In this document: in pieces, positions 1 through 5,968 of the stretch
How the letters are laid out: each line of letters opens with the position of its first letter
Numbering within the stretch: position 1 is the first letter of the stretch
NCBI GenBank assembly: GCA_910588315.1
Contig: CAJUQF010000047.1
Span: 1 to 14,223 of the forward strand
Length of the DNA stretch: 14,223 bases
Origin: an uncultured Christensenellaceae bacterium
Lineage (GTDB): Bacteria > Bacillota > Clostridia > Christensenellales > Pumilibacteraceae
Direction: 5' to 3'
Notes under the pieces: generated by a model
What the model saw: only the letters and a program-made list of their open reading frames with translations
Told to the model about the DNA's origin: nothing
Databases searched by the model: none
Made by a program: the position numbers and the translations under genes

Positions 1-1191
1 GTAGTGGAACGCGTGCGCATATCGGTAGCCCTGCCAATGACGGCAAAGGCCGGCGGCGAACGCGTCAAGATCAAATATACCGCGAGCGCCGTGCAGAACG
101 CGGAGCTTCTTCCCGATATAGCTCAAATAAAAATCGGCGACGGCGTGGAAAAATTCAAAACGTTTGCCGATGCGATAAAGTTCGCCGAAAACAATGCAAT
201 ATCCGACATCGATATAATAGGAAATACCGTACTCGAAGAGGGAACTATAGCTATTTCGCGACCGCTGCGCTTTAAAGGCGTCGTATCCGAAAACGAAGAG
301 AATCCGGTGATCAAGGGTGCGCGTATCGCGATAAAGCAATCGGCATCAGCTACGTTTGACGGCGTAACTTTTTCGGGTTCGAGTTACATAGACGTCACGG
401 AAGGCGGTGCGCTCACGCTCAAGAATTGCACTTCTACGGTGAACGCATTGCGTTATTACGATAGCGCGGCGCGCGGTTATCTTTCGGATTCGGCGTTTAT
501 AGTGTCCGGCAGCGCGCATGCAGATACGCTCGTAACGATAAGCAACTGTACGCTTGCTCCGGAAAACGGCGCGACTATATGTATGCGCAACGGGTTATCC
601 GACGGGTCGTCGATAACCGACAGTACGCTCGGAATGACCGAATGGGACAGCGAGCATATAAACGCGTCCGTAGTTCCGTATGACGGTACGGCGGTCGTTA
701 TATTGGAAGGCGCGGCGGCGAACGCGGCGGTAGAGTTTACCGATAATAACGTGTACGGCGCTACTGCGGTGTCGCTCGGATCGAACGAAAATACGATAGG
801 CGAACGGTTCATGTTCTGTTCACGCAATAATAAAGTGTACGGATGTACGGGACTTTTTGCGGCAGGTACTTCAAACGGTGCGGTAGCGGACGTCGGAACA
901 AAACTTATCGATATCGACGATGATATCGCACAAGCTATTACCGTCGCCAACTTCGGTAAAGGACTGCTTTTCTGCGGCGTCGATGTCGATACGGACGGTA
1001 GGCAAAGGTTTTCGAAAGGAAATTTCGAGCTGTTCGGTATAAAAGCGGCGGAGTTTTTCGACAAATATGTTTCCGTTGTCACGCTCGAAAATAATGTCGT
1101 CGCGCTGTTTAAAGACGGCGAACCGTACGCTTATATAAACAGTGCAGACAATGATTCCGGTTACGTGATCGACTTGATTGCGGAACTGTAA
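1..1191 (+). CDS. Beta-helix (pectin-lyase-fold-like) surface protein, 5' partial
   Basis: The reading frame is open from the first base, so the true start and any signal peptide lie outside the window. A GTG at 4 is in frame, but no ribosome binding site can be seen before it. About 396 residues are visible. The stretch from about residue 55 to 300 has short beta-rich turns with regularly spaced Asn, Gly, Ser and Thr and repeated phrases of the type 'ATFDGVTFSG', 'GALTLKNCTS', 'LVTISNCTL' and 'AVEFTDNNVYG'. This is the look of a right-handed parallel beta-helix in secreted carbohydrate-binding or adhesin-like proteins. I see no catalytic motif, so an enzyme activity cannot be claimed. The C-terminus (LIAEL) has no LPXTG motif and no membrane segment. 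The next gene starts 40 nt downstream and also encodes a surface protein, so the two are probably co-transcribed. The fold is an inference from repeat texture; the call of a surface protein is only moderately sure. Confidence 0.6.
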   Translation, partial: VVERVRISVALPMTAKAGGERVKIKYTASAVQNAELLPDIAQIKIGDGVEKFKTFADAIKFAENNAISDIDIIGNTVLEEGTIAISRPLRFKGVVSENEENPVIKGARIAIKQSASATFDGVTFSGSSYIDVTEGGALTLKNCTSTVNALRYYDSAARGYLSDSAFIVSGSAHADTLVTISNCTLAPENGATICMRNGLSDGSSITDSTLGMTEWDSEHINASVVPYDGTAVVILEGAAANAAVEFTDNNVYGATAVSLGSNENTIGERFMFCSRNNKVYGCTGLFAAGTSNGAVADVGTKLIDIDDDIAQAITVANFGKGLLFCGVDVDTDGRQRFSKGNFELFGIKAAEFFDKYVSVVTLENNVVALFKDGEPYAYINSADNDSGYVIDLIAEL

Positions 1192-1216
1192 ATACAGTAC
1201 GAAAGTTATGGGGTCG

Positions 1217-1222
1217 AAAGGA
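1217..1222 (+). promoter_or_regulatory. Ribosome binding site deciding the start of the LRR protein
   Basis: The sequence AAAGGA ends 9 nt before the ATG at 1232. Two other in-frame ATGs (1208 and 1226) are placed before it or too close to it. The ATG at 1232 also gives a clean lysine-lysine signal peptide start (MKKISIVFAAL), so it is the preferred start. Confidence 0.6.
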
Positions 1223-1231
1223 TATATGTTA

Positions 1232-2812
1232 ATGAAAAAGATATCGATAGTATTTGCGGCGCTGACCGCATTTATCGCGGCGTTCGTTTTGTTTATATTC
1301 ACAGACGGATACGCCGTGCATGCCGAGAACTCCGAATCGGATATAGTTACGGTCGATGCGGACGGATACAAAGATGCGTTCGTATTCGACGATACGGATA
1401 AAACAACGCTCAAAAGTTTTGTAATGCCGGATACCGTAACGGGTAAATTCAAAATCGTGATACCGAGTTCGGCAAAAACCGTGGCGTCTAAAGCCATAGA
1501 CGGCACGTCGAATGCGAAGCTTGCCGATAATTTGGTCGGAATAGAGTTTACCGGTACTGTCGTCATCGAAGAACGCGTCGTCGAAAACTGCCGCGAAATA
1601 GCGACGCTTACGCTTAACGACGGACTGACTTTTATCGGCAACGAAGCTTTTGCGGATACCAAGATCCAAGTTCTCTCCATACCGGAGTCTGTTACTTACA
1701 TCGGAGTGTCCGCTTTCACCGGAAATACGGCGCTCGCATCGATCGATTTCGCGGGCGGACCTCTCACCGTAAGTCGATATGCGTTTGCCGGCTGTTCTTC
1801 GGTACGTTTTGTATATCTGCCCGACGACACTACGGTAATACATCAGGCGTTTTACGGTTGTTCATCGCTGCTTTGGGTATATACGGGGCGAGACTGCGAA
1901 TTTATCAATAATATGGGCTGTGAATATTCGCCGCCGTTCTTTCCGACGGATACCGATCTCAGGATTATTTATCCGTCGAAGTCCGAATACGACAAGATGA
2001 AATCGAGTTCTGCGCAGACGACGTTCAGAGACATACACGGTGCAAAATCCACATACATAGTGCCGATAAACTATTATATAGGAGACGATGAAACGCCTTC
2101 GCTATCGTGTAATCGGCTCAAAGGCGAGAAGTATAACTTTGTATGCAACGATGAGACGGGCGCATGGAGCAATAACGACGCATTTAACGATCTATATGTT
2201 CAAGCCGATCACTACAGATCTACGGTCTGGTATTCCGAGCGGACGTTGGAGTCGGTCATGGACGTTGAAAAAGTGAACGAAAAATTGGCTGTAGGGGAGA
2301 GCATAGACTTGTTTTGTCATTATACCGTTGCGCGTCCTACGTTCCCGAAAAACGTTTCCTGGGTATATGATTCCAAAAAATCGTACGACATCAAATCATT
2401 GTCGTCGGTATTAAAAGCGATGGGAAGTAAAGACGTTTATACAGATTCGCAGCTCGCCTCGATGAAGTTCGAGATCACATATAAAGATGCCGACAGTAAA
2501 TCTGCCGCGACTCCGGACAAGATAGGCAAAGCCGGTACTTACTCGCTCGGCGTAATGCTCGATCCCAAGTACGGCGTGTGGGACGGCGACGGTACGGCAA
2601 CGTCCAAACTGTCGATCAACGTAGATACCGGTTCGTTCGGCACGATACTTATTATATTCGCCGTCATAGGCGGCATAGCGATCGCCGCAACCGTAAGCAC
2701 GGCTGTAATAAGAAAGAAAGTTCAAGCTAAAAACCGCAGAAAACAGATATCCGCCAAGGACGCGATCCGAAAGTTCAAGACCGTAGGCGGCGAAACTACG
2801 CTCGAGGAGTAA
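1232..2812 (+). CDS. BspA-type leucine-rich-repeat surface protein with C-terminal membrane anchor
   Basis: This is a 526-residue secreted protein. Residues 1-32 form a signal peptide: MKK, a hydrophobic core, and a probable cleavage after VHA. Residues of about 90-217 hold LRR_5/BspA-like units, seen as recurring 'IEFTGTVVIEERVVENC', 'LTLNDGLTFIGNEAF', 'LSIPESVTYIGVSAFTG', 'AFAGCSSVRFVYLP' and 'AFYGCSSLLWVYTG'. The middle and C-terminal part looks like one or two beta-sandwich modules ending near 'TATSKLSINVDTG'. A hydrophobic span at about 470-492 (GTILIIFAVIGGIAIAATVS) is followed by a basic tail (RKKVQAKNRRK), giving a type I membrane protein with roughly 35 cytoplasmic residues. No LPXTG sortase motif is present. 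BspA-like repeats are common in host- and mucus-associated bacteria and protozoa and often mediate adhesion, but the ligand here is unknown. It follows the beta-helix gene after a 40-nt gap and is closed by a hairpin terminator. Family assignment is fairly sure; role is inferred. Confidence 0.78.
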   Translation: MKKISIVFAALTAFIAAFVLFIFTDGYAVHAENSESDIVTVDADGYKDAFVFDDTDKTTLKSFVMPDTVTGKFKIVIPSSAKTVASKAIDGTSNAKLADNLVGIEFTGTVVIEERVVENCREIATLTLNDGLTFIGNEAFADTKIQVLSIPESVTYIGVSAFTGNTALASIDFAGGPLTVSRYAFAGCSSVRFVYLPDDTTVIHQAFYGCSSLLWVYTGRDCEFINNMGCEYSPPFFPTDTDLRIIYPSKSEYDKMKSSSAQTTFRDIHGAKSTYIVPINYYIGDDETPSLSCNRLKGEKYNFVCNDETGAWSNNDAFNDLYVQADHYRSTVWYSERTLESVMDVEKVNEKLAVGESIDLFCHYTVARPTFPKNVSWVYDSKKSYDIKSLSSVLKAMGSKDVYTDSQLASMKFEITYKDADSKSAATPDKIGKAGTYSLGVMLDPKYGVWDGDGTATSKLSINVDTGSFGTILIIFAVIGGIAIAATVSTAVIRKKVQAKNRRKQISAKDAIRKFKTVGGETTLEE

Positions 2813-2817
2813 AATGC

Positions 2818-2850
2818 AGGGAGCGGACGCTAAAGCGTTCGTTCCTTTAT
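2818..2850 (+). terminator. Hairpin terminator after the surface-protein genes
   Basis: A stem of about 12 bp with three G-U pairs starts only 6 nt after the stop codon: 2819-2830 pairs with 2835-2846 around a TAAA loop. It is followed by a short, weak T run (TTTAT). The stem is convincing; the poor T run makes termination efficiency uncertain. Confidence 0.6.
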
Positions 2851-3025
2851 GTGTTGGATAATATAACGTGCAGTCTTATATCGATTGTAAATTAAGTTAT
2901 TTTTTAGGCGTAAAGCCGACATGACGGATATTTAGAATAAGAAATATATCGTCGTTAAACAATACCCGATTGTCTGTCAATGAAGTTAGCAATGGCGAAC
3001 TTTGTCGAAAATAATCCAATAGTAC

Positions 3026-3054
3026 TTGAAAAAGCGGTGAGAATATGTTAAAAT
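3026..3054 (+). promoter_or_regulatory. Sigma-70/SigA-type promoter of the hydrogenase operon
   Basis: TTGAAA (3026-3031), a 17-nt spacer, then TAAAAT (3049-3054). This is five of six consensus bases in each box with ideal spacing. The predicted transcript start is near 3061, giving a leader of about 64 nt before hydC. Confidence 0.72.
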
Positions 3055-3060
3055 AATTCG

Positions 3061-3089
3061 GTGTGGCATATGCTTAAATGCTTGCACAC
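3061..3089 (+). promoter_or_regulatory. Hairpin at the predicted 5' end of the hyd transcript
   Basis: GTGTG (3061-3065) pairs with CACAC (3085-3089), and GCAT (3066-3069) pairs with ATGC (3078-3081). There is a 3-nt bulge and an 8-nt loop. The stem starts at the predicted +1 base. It could protect the mRNA 5' end or be an operator (GCATATGC inside it is a perfect palindrome). Function is inferred only from position. Confidence 0.4.
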
Positions 3090-3124
3090 GTAATACGGGT
3101 AGAAAATCCAAAAGGAGCATATAT

Positions 3125-3592
3125 ATGACCGACGAAAAAGATAAGCAGTTTGCCGAAGTCTTGGAAAGTTTGAAAAACGTTCCGGGTCCGGTAATGATGG
3201 CTATGCAGAAAGCGCAGGATATTTACGGATATTTGCCGCTTAACGTTCAACTCAAAATAGCGGATTATTTTTCCGTACCGCTTGCGACGGTGTACGGCAT
3301 AGCGACGTTTTATTCGCAGTTCCGACTCGAACAGCCCGGTCAGATCAAGATCGCGGTTTGTCTCGGCACGGCTTGCTATGTAAAGGGCAGCGGCGGAGTT
3401 ATAGACAAGTTCGCGCGTATTCTCGGCGTAGAACCCGGACACACGACTGCGGACGGGCGTTTCACGCTCGAAGCGACGCGCTGCATAGGTTGTTGCGGAC
3501 TCGCGCCCGTGCTTACCGTAAACGGGGAAGTTTACGGCAAAGTAACAGAGGACAGCGTGGACGAGATACTTGCCAAGTACAACAACGCCTGA
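3125..3592 (+). CDS. hydC: NADH-linked [FeFe] hydrogenase, NuoE-like [2Fe-2S] subunit
   Basis: This 155-residue protein is the small subunit of HydABC-type hydrogenase, homologous to the 24-kDa NuoE subunit of complex I and to HndA. It holds one [2Fe-2S] cluster in a thioredoxin-like fold and passes electrons within the NADH-oxidising module in the cytoplasm. An N-terminal helical part (about 1-70, with 'MAMQKAQDIYGYLP' and 'VYGIATFYSQF', both typical of the family) leads to the cluster ligands C79 and C84 (CLGTAC) and C120 and C124 (CIGCC). The length matches the family. The ATG at 3125 sits 7 nt after AGGAG (3113-3117). It is the first gene of the hyd operon, behind a strong promoter, and is followed by a 154-nt gap containing repeat copy A before hydB. 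Confidence 0.93.
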   Translation: MTDEKDKQFAEVLESLKNVPGPVMMAMQKAQDIYGYLPLNVQLKIADYFSVPLATVYGIATFYSQFRLEQPGQIKIAVCLGTACYVKGSGGVIDKFARILGVEPGHTTADGRFTLEATRCIGCCGLAPVLTVNGEVYGKVTEDSVDEILAKYNNA

Positions 3593-3614
3593 GCGAATAA
3601 AGCTCGCGTGATGC

Positions 3615-3675
3615 GGCGTTAACCGTCGCACCGTCCTCGGTAACGTTTCCGTAGGTTGGCGCTATGGTTGCCTTG
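3615..3675 (+). repeat. Modular intergenic repeat, copy A (hydC-hydB gap)
   Basis: Three blocks are shared with copy B in the next gap. Block 1 at 3615-3641 begins GGCGTTAACC and ends CCTCGGT, and matches copy B at 24 of 27 positions. Block 2 at 3649-3657 is CCGTAGGTT. Block 3 at 3666-3675 is GGTTGCCTTG. Block 1 starts 23 nt after the hydC stop. The blocks can pair with each other: AACC with GGTT, flanking GGC with GCC, and CCTCGG with CCG-T-AGG with one bulged T. A compact nested stem-loop is therefore possible in the RNA. No open reading frame or terminator T run goes with it. Confidence 0.7.
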
Positions 3676-3727
3676 CCCGACGCGGCTCTATTTAATCAAA
3701 AGCACTTTGTTTTTTAACGACAAAAAC

Positions 3728-3732
3728 AGGAG
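3728..3732 (+). promoter_or_regulatory. Distant ribosome binding site of hydB
   Basis: AGGAG lies 14 nt before the hydB ATG at 3747, longer than the usual 5-9 nt. No closer in-frame start exists, so the ATG at 3747 stands. Confidence 0.5.
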
Positions 3733-3746
3733 ATCAAAACAATTAT

Positions 3747-5636
3747 ATGAAAACCATTCAGGAATTACAGGAAATACGCGACAGGCTCAAAGCTACCGTC
3801 GCCGAGCGTGCGGAAGGTGCGGCGGTCATGCCCGGTCAGCCGCGTTTGTCGATACTCGTTTGCGGCGGTACAGGCTGTACGTCGGGCAACAGTACGATAA
3901 TATACGATAATTTCGTAAAAGCGCTCAAAGAGCGCGGCTTGGAAAAAGAAGTCAAGATAATAATGACCGGTTGTTTCGGTCTTTGCTCCAAAGGACCCAT
4001 TGCGGTCGTTTATCCCGACGGCGCGTTTTATACGCACGTCAAACCGGAAGACGTGGAGGAGATCGTCGAGCAGCATATCGTCGGCGGCACGCCGGTCGAG
4101 CGTTTGCTCCATGCCGAAAAAGATATCCACGGTCAGCTTAAGAGCATAAACGACACCGACTTTTATAAGAGTCAGCGCCGCGTCGTTCTTCGCAACTGCG
4201 GCGTTATAGATCCCGAAAATATCGACGAGTATCTTGCGACCGACGGTTACAAGGCTTACGAAAAAGCGGTCACGACCATGACTCCGCAGCAGGTGATCGA
4301 CGAAGTCAAAAAGAGCGGTCTGCGCGGCAGGGGCGGCGCGGGTTTCTCGACGGGCATGAAGTGGCAGTTTACTCACGACGCGCCCGGCACAGAGAAGTTT
4401 GTTGCTTGTAACGCCGACGAGGGCGATCCCGGTGCGTTCATGGACAGATCTCTTCTCGAAGGCGATCCTCATGCCGTCATCGAGGCTATGATGATAGCCG
4501 GTTATGCCGTCGGTGCGGAACACGGCGTGGTCTATGTTCGCGCGGAATACCCGATCGCGGTACACCGTTTGGAGACGGCTATCAAGCAGGCGCGTGAGTA
4601 CGGCATCCTCGGCGACAACATAATGGGTCTCGGACATAAGTTCGATATGGAACTCCGTCTCGGTGCGGGCGCGTTTGTATGCGGCGAAGAAACGGCGCTT
4701 CTCAACTCTGCGGAGGGCAAGCGCGGCGAACCCCGTCAGCGTCCGCCGTTCCCCGCGATCAAGGGCTTGTTCGGAAAACCTACGCTTATCAATAACGTAG
4801 AGACGTACGGCAATATCGCGCAGATAATACTTAACGGTGCGGATTGGTTCGCGTCTGTCGGAACGGAAAAGAGCAAGGGTACGAAAGTTTTCGCGCTCGG
4901 CGGTAAACTGGAAAACGTCGGTCTCGTGGAAATACCCATGGGTACAACGTTGCGCACGATCGTCGAAGATATCGGCGGCGGTTGCCCCAACGGCAAAAAG
5001 TTCAAGGCGGCGCAGACGGGCGGTCCGTCCGGCGGTTGTATCCCGTCGTCGCTTATCGATACGCATATAGATTACGACAACCTTATGGCTATCGGCTCGA
5101 TGATGGGTAGCGGCGGTCTTATCGTCATGGACGAGGACAACTGCATGGTCGACATCGCCAAGTTCTTCCTTGAATTCACGGTCGACGAGTCGTGCGGTAA
5201 ATGCACGCCTTGCCGTATCGGCAACAAACGGCTATTGGAAATGCTCGACAAAGTTACGAAAGGCGAGGCGACGCTCGAAGACCTCGACAAGATGGAAGAA
5301 CTTTGTTACTACATAAAAGACAACTCGCTCTGCGGTCTCGGTCAGACTGCGCCCAACCCCGTGCTTTCGACGCTCAGATATTTCCGCGATGAGTACGAGG
5401 CGCACTGCAACGGCAAATGCCCCGCGGGCGTGTGCAAAGCGCTTGTCAGCTTTAAGGTGGACAAAGATAAATGTATCGGTTGCACGCTTTGCGCGCGTAA
5501 CTGTCCTGTCGGCGCTATCTCCGCTACGGAAGAAAAAGCCGCCAACGGCAGACCGCTCCATGCCATCGATCCCAAGAAGTGCATTAAGTGCGGGGTGTGC
5601 GTAAGCAAGTGTCCGAAAGGCGCAATTTCAAAATGA
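3747..5636 (+). CDS. hydB: NADH-linked [FeFe] hydrogenase, NuoF-like flavin subunit
   Basis: This 629-residue subunit binds NAD(H) and FMN and passes electrons between NADH and the hydrogenase/ferredoxin branches (HydB/HndC family). Domains in order: an N-terminal thioredoxin-like [2Fe-2S] domain with C39, C44, C76 and C80; the NuoF core at about 140-480, with the glycine-rich FMN/NADH site GLRGRGGAGF (191-200), 'CNADEGDPGAFMDRSLLEGDP' and 'GAGAFVCGEETALLNS' (306-320); the N3-type [4Fe-4S] cluster with C483, C486, C489 and C529; an H-C-x3-C-x4-C group (H553, C554, C558, C563) that may be another metal site; and a two-cluster ferredoxin tail with C576/579/582/586 and C612/615/618/622. Length and order match bifurcating HydB rather than complex I NuoF, which lacks the N- and C-terminal additions. 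The direction of electron flow in vivo cannot be told from sequence. It is flanked on both sides by copies of the modular repeat. Confidence 0.95.
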   Translation: MKTIQELQEIRDRLKATVAERAEGAAVMPGQPRLSILVCGGTGCTSGNSTIIYDNFVKALKERGLEKEVKIIMTGCFGLCSKGPIAVVYPDGAFYTHVKPEDVEEIVEQHIVGGTPVERLLHAEKDIHGQLKSINDTDFYKSQRRVVLRNCGVIDPENIDEYLATDGYKAYEKAVTTMTPQQVIDEVKKSGLRGRGGAGFSTGMKWQFTHDAPGTEKFVACNADEGDPGAFMDRSLLEGDPHAVIEAMMIAGYAVGAEHGVVYVRAEYPIAVHRLETAIKQAREYGILGDNIMGLGHKFDMELRLGAGAFVCGEETALLNSAEGKRGEPRQRPPFPAIKGLFGKPTLINNVETYGNIAQIILNGADWFASVGTEKSKGTKVFALGGKLENVGLVEIPMGTTLRTIVEDIGGGCPNGKKFKAAQTGGPSGGCIPSSLIDTHIDYDNLMAIGSMMGSGGLIVMDEDNCMVDIAKFFLEFTVDESCGKCTPCRIGNKRLLEMLDKVTKGEATLEDLDKMEELCYYIKDNSLCGLGQTAPNPVLSTLRYFRDEYEAHCNGKCPAGVCKALVSFKVDKDKCIGCTLCARNCPVGAISATEEKAANGRPLHAIDPKKCIKCGVCVSKCPKGAISK

Positions 5637-5658
5637 CCGCGTATTCATCGGCATATAC

Positions 5659-5798
5659 GGCGTTAACCTTCGCACAGCCCTCGGTCCTGCATCCACAAGT
5701 AAATTTGCGCGCTTGCGCATGCAAATTTGCGCCGTGGAGACAACCGTAGGTTATTTAGGTGGGTCTAAACTCCCGTCGGTCGGTACTCGGTTGCCTTG
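5659..5798 (+). repeat. Modular intergenic repeat, copy B (hydB-hydA gap, enlarged)
   Basis: It has the same three blocks in the same order as copy A: block 1 at 5659-5685 (24/27 match), block 2 CCGTAGGTT at 5744-5752, and block 3 GGTTGCCTTG at 5789-5798. Block 1 again starts exactly 23 nt after the preceding stop codon. The spacers are longer: 58 nt instead of 7 between blocks 1 and 2, and 36 instead of 8 between blocks 2 and 3. The first spacer carries its own hairpin (5701-5728). The match of the blocks is direct; membership of a genome-wide family is inference. Confidence 0.7.
5701..5728 (+). repeat. Perfect hairpin inside repeat copy B
   Basis: AAATTTGC (5701-5708) and GCAAATTT (5721-5728) form a perfect 8-bp stem. 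The 12-nt loop itself contains GCGC-TT-GCGC. It lies wholly in the spacer that is absent from copy A. Confidence 0.7.
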
Positions 5799-5811
5799 TC
5801 TATGCCGCGAC

Positions 5812-5858
5812 TACGCAGTCATTAGTTGCACGGTCACGTACGTACGCTCGACTGCGTA
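5812..5858 (+). repeat. 9-bp inverted repeat upstream of hydA
   Basis: TACGCAGTC (5812-5820) is perfectly complementary to GACTGCGTA (5850-5858). The 29-nt interior includes the alternating run ACGTACGTACG. It could be an RNA stem, the end of the repeat element, or a protein-binding site. It is not followed by a T run, so it is not a standard terminator. Confidence 0.55.
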
Positions 5859-5902
5859 ATTGAGCAATGCTGTAAGGCTTAGCGGAAAAAATCGCATATA
5901 TT

Positions 5903-5932
5903 TCGAAACAAAATATCGAAACAGAAGATAAT
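5903..5932 (+). promoter_or_regulatory. Possible weak internal promoter/direct repeat before hydA
   Basis: TCGAAACA occurs twice with a 13-nt period (5903-5910 and 5916-5923). TCGAAA (5903-5908), an 18-nt spacer and GATAAT (5927-5932) resemble a weak SigA promoter. The repeat could instead be an operator. Evidence is positional only. Confidence 0.3.
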
Positions 5933-5968
5933 ATAAATAATCCTTCCCATATATAACAGGAGAATTCA

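Larger units (their letters stand above)
2851..3124. other. AT-rich intergenic region carrying the hydrogenase promoter and leader
   Basis: No gene of convincing length lies here on either strand. The first 170 nt are AT-rich and show only a small inverted repeat, ACAAT-N5-ATTGT at 2959-2973, about 50 nt upstream of the -35 box. The right part holds the promoter (3026-3054), a hairpin that would sit at the very 5' end of the transcript (3061-3089), and the hydC ribosome binding site (AGGAG at 3113-3117). I looked for a Rex-type operator (TTGTTAA-N4-TTAACAA) and found no acceptable match. Confidence 0.6.
5637..5968. other. 332-nt non-coding gap between hydB and hydA
   Basis: In order this gap holds the enlarged repeat copy B (5659-5798), a 9-bp inverted repeat (5812-5858), an AT-rich stretch with a 13-nt-period direct repeat (5903-5923), a possible weak promoter, and the hydA ribosome binding site (AGGAG at 5958-5962, 6 nt before the ATG). 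No convincing gene is seen on either strand; a minus-strand frame across it overlaps the start of hydA and has no family resemblance. No intrinsic terminator is visible, so read-through from hydB into hydA is expected. Confidence 0.6.

Noticed and set aside
871..1680. Minus-strand open frames of about 200-270 codons across the two surface-protein genes
   Set aside because: They overlap coding sequence with clear signal peptide and repeat structure on the + strand, span the junction of two genes, and show no recognisable motif.
2940..3060. Rex (NADH/NAD+ sensing) operator before the hydrogenase genes
   Set aside because: Expected biologically, but no sequence close to TTGTTAA-N4-TTAACAA is present; TTAAACAAT alone is too poor a half-site.
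3676..3727. Terminator or attenuator before hydB, because of a run of six T near 3709-3716
   Set aside because: The only stems near it are 4-6 AT pairs, too weak for termination, and the T run is not preceded by a GC-rich stem.
5637..5968. Known riboswitch in the hydA leader
   Set aside because: The gap has structure, but I could not match it to any riboswitch core I know, and there is no terminator or SD-sequestering stem next to it.
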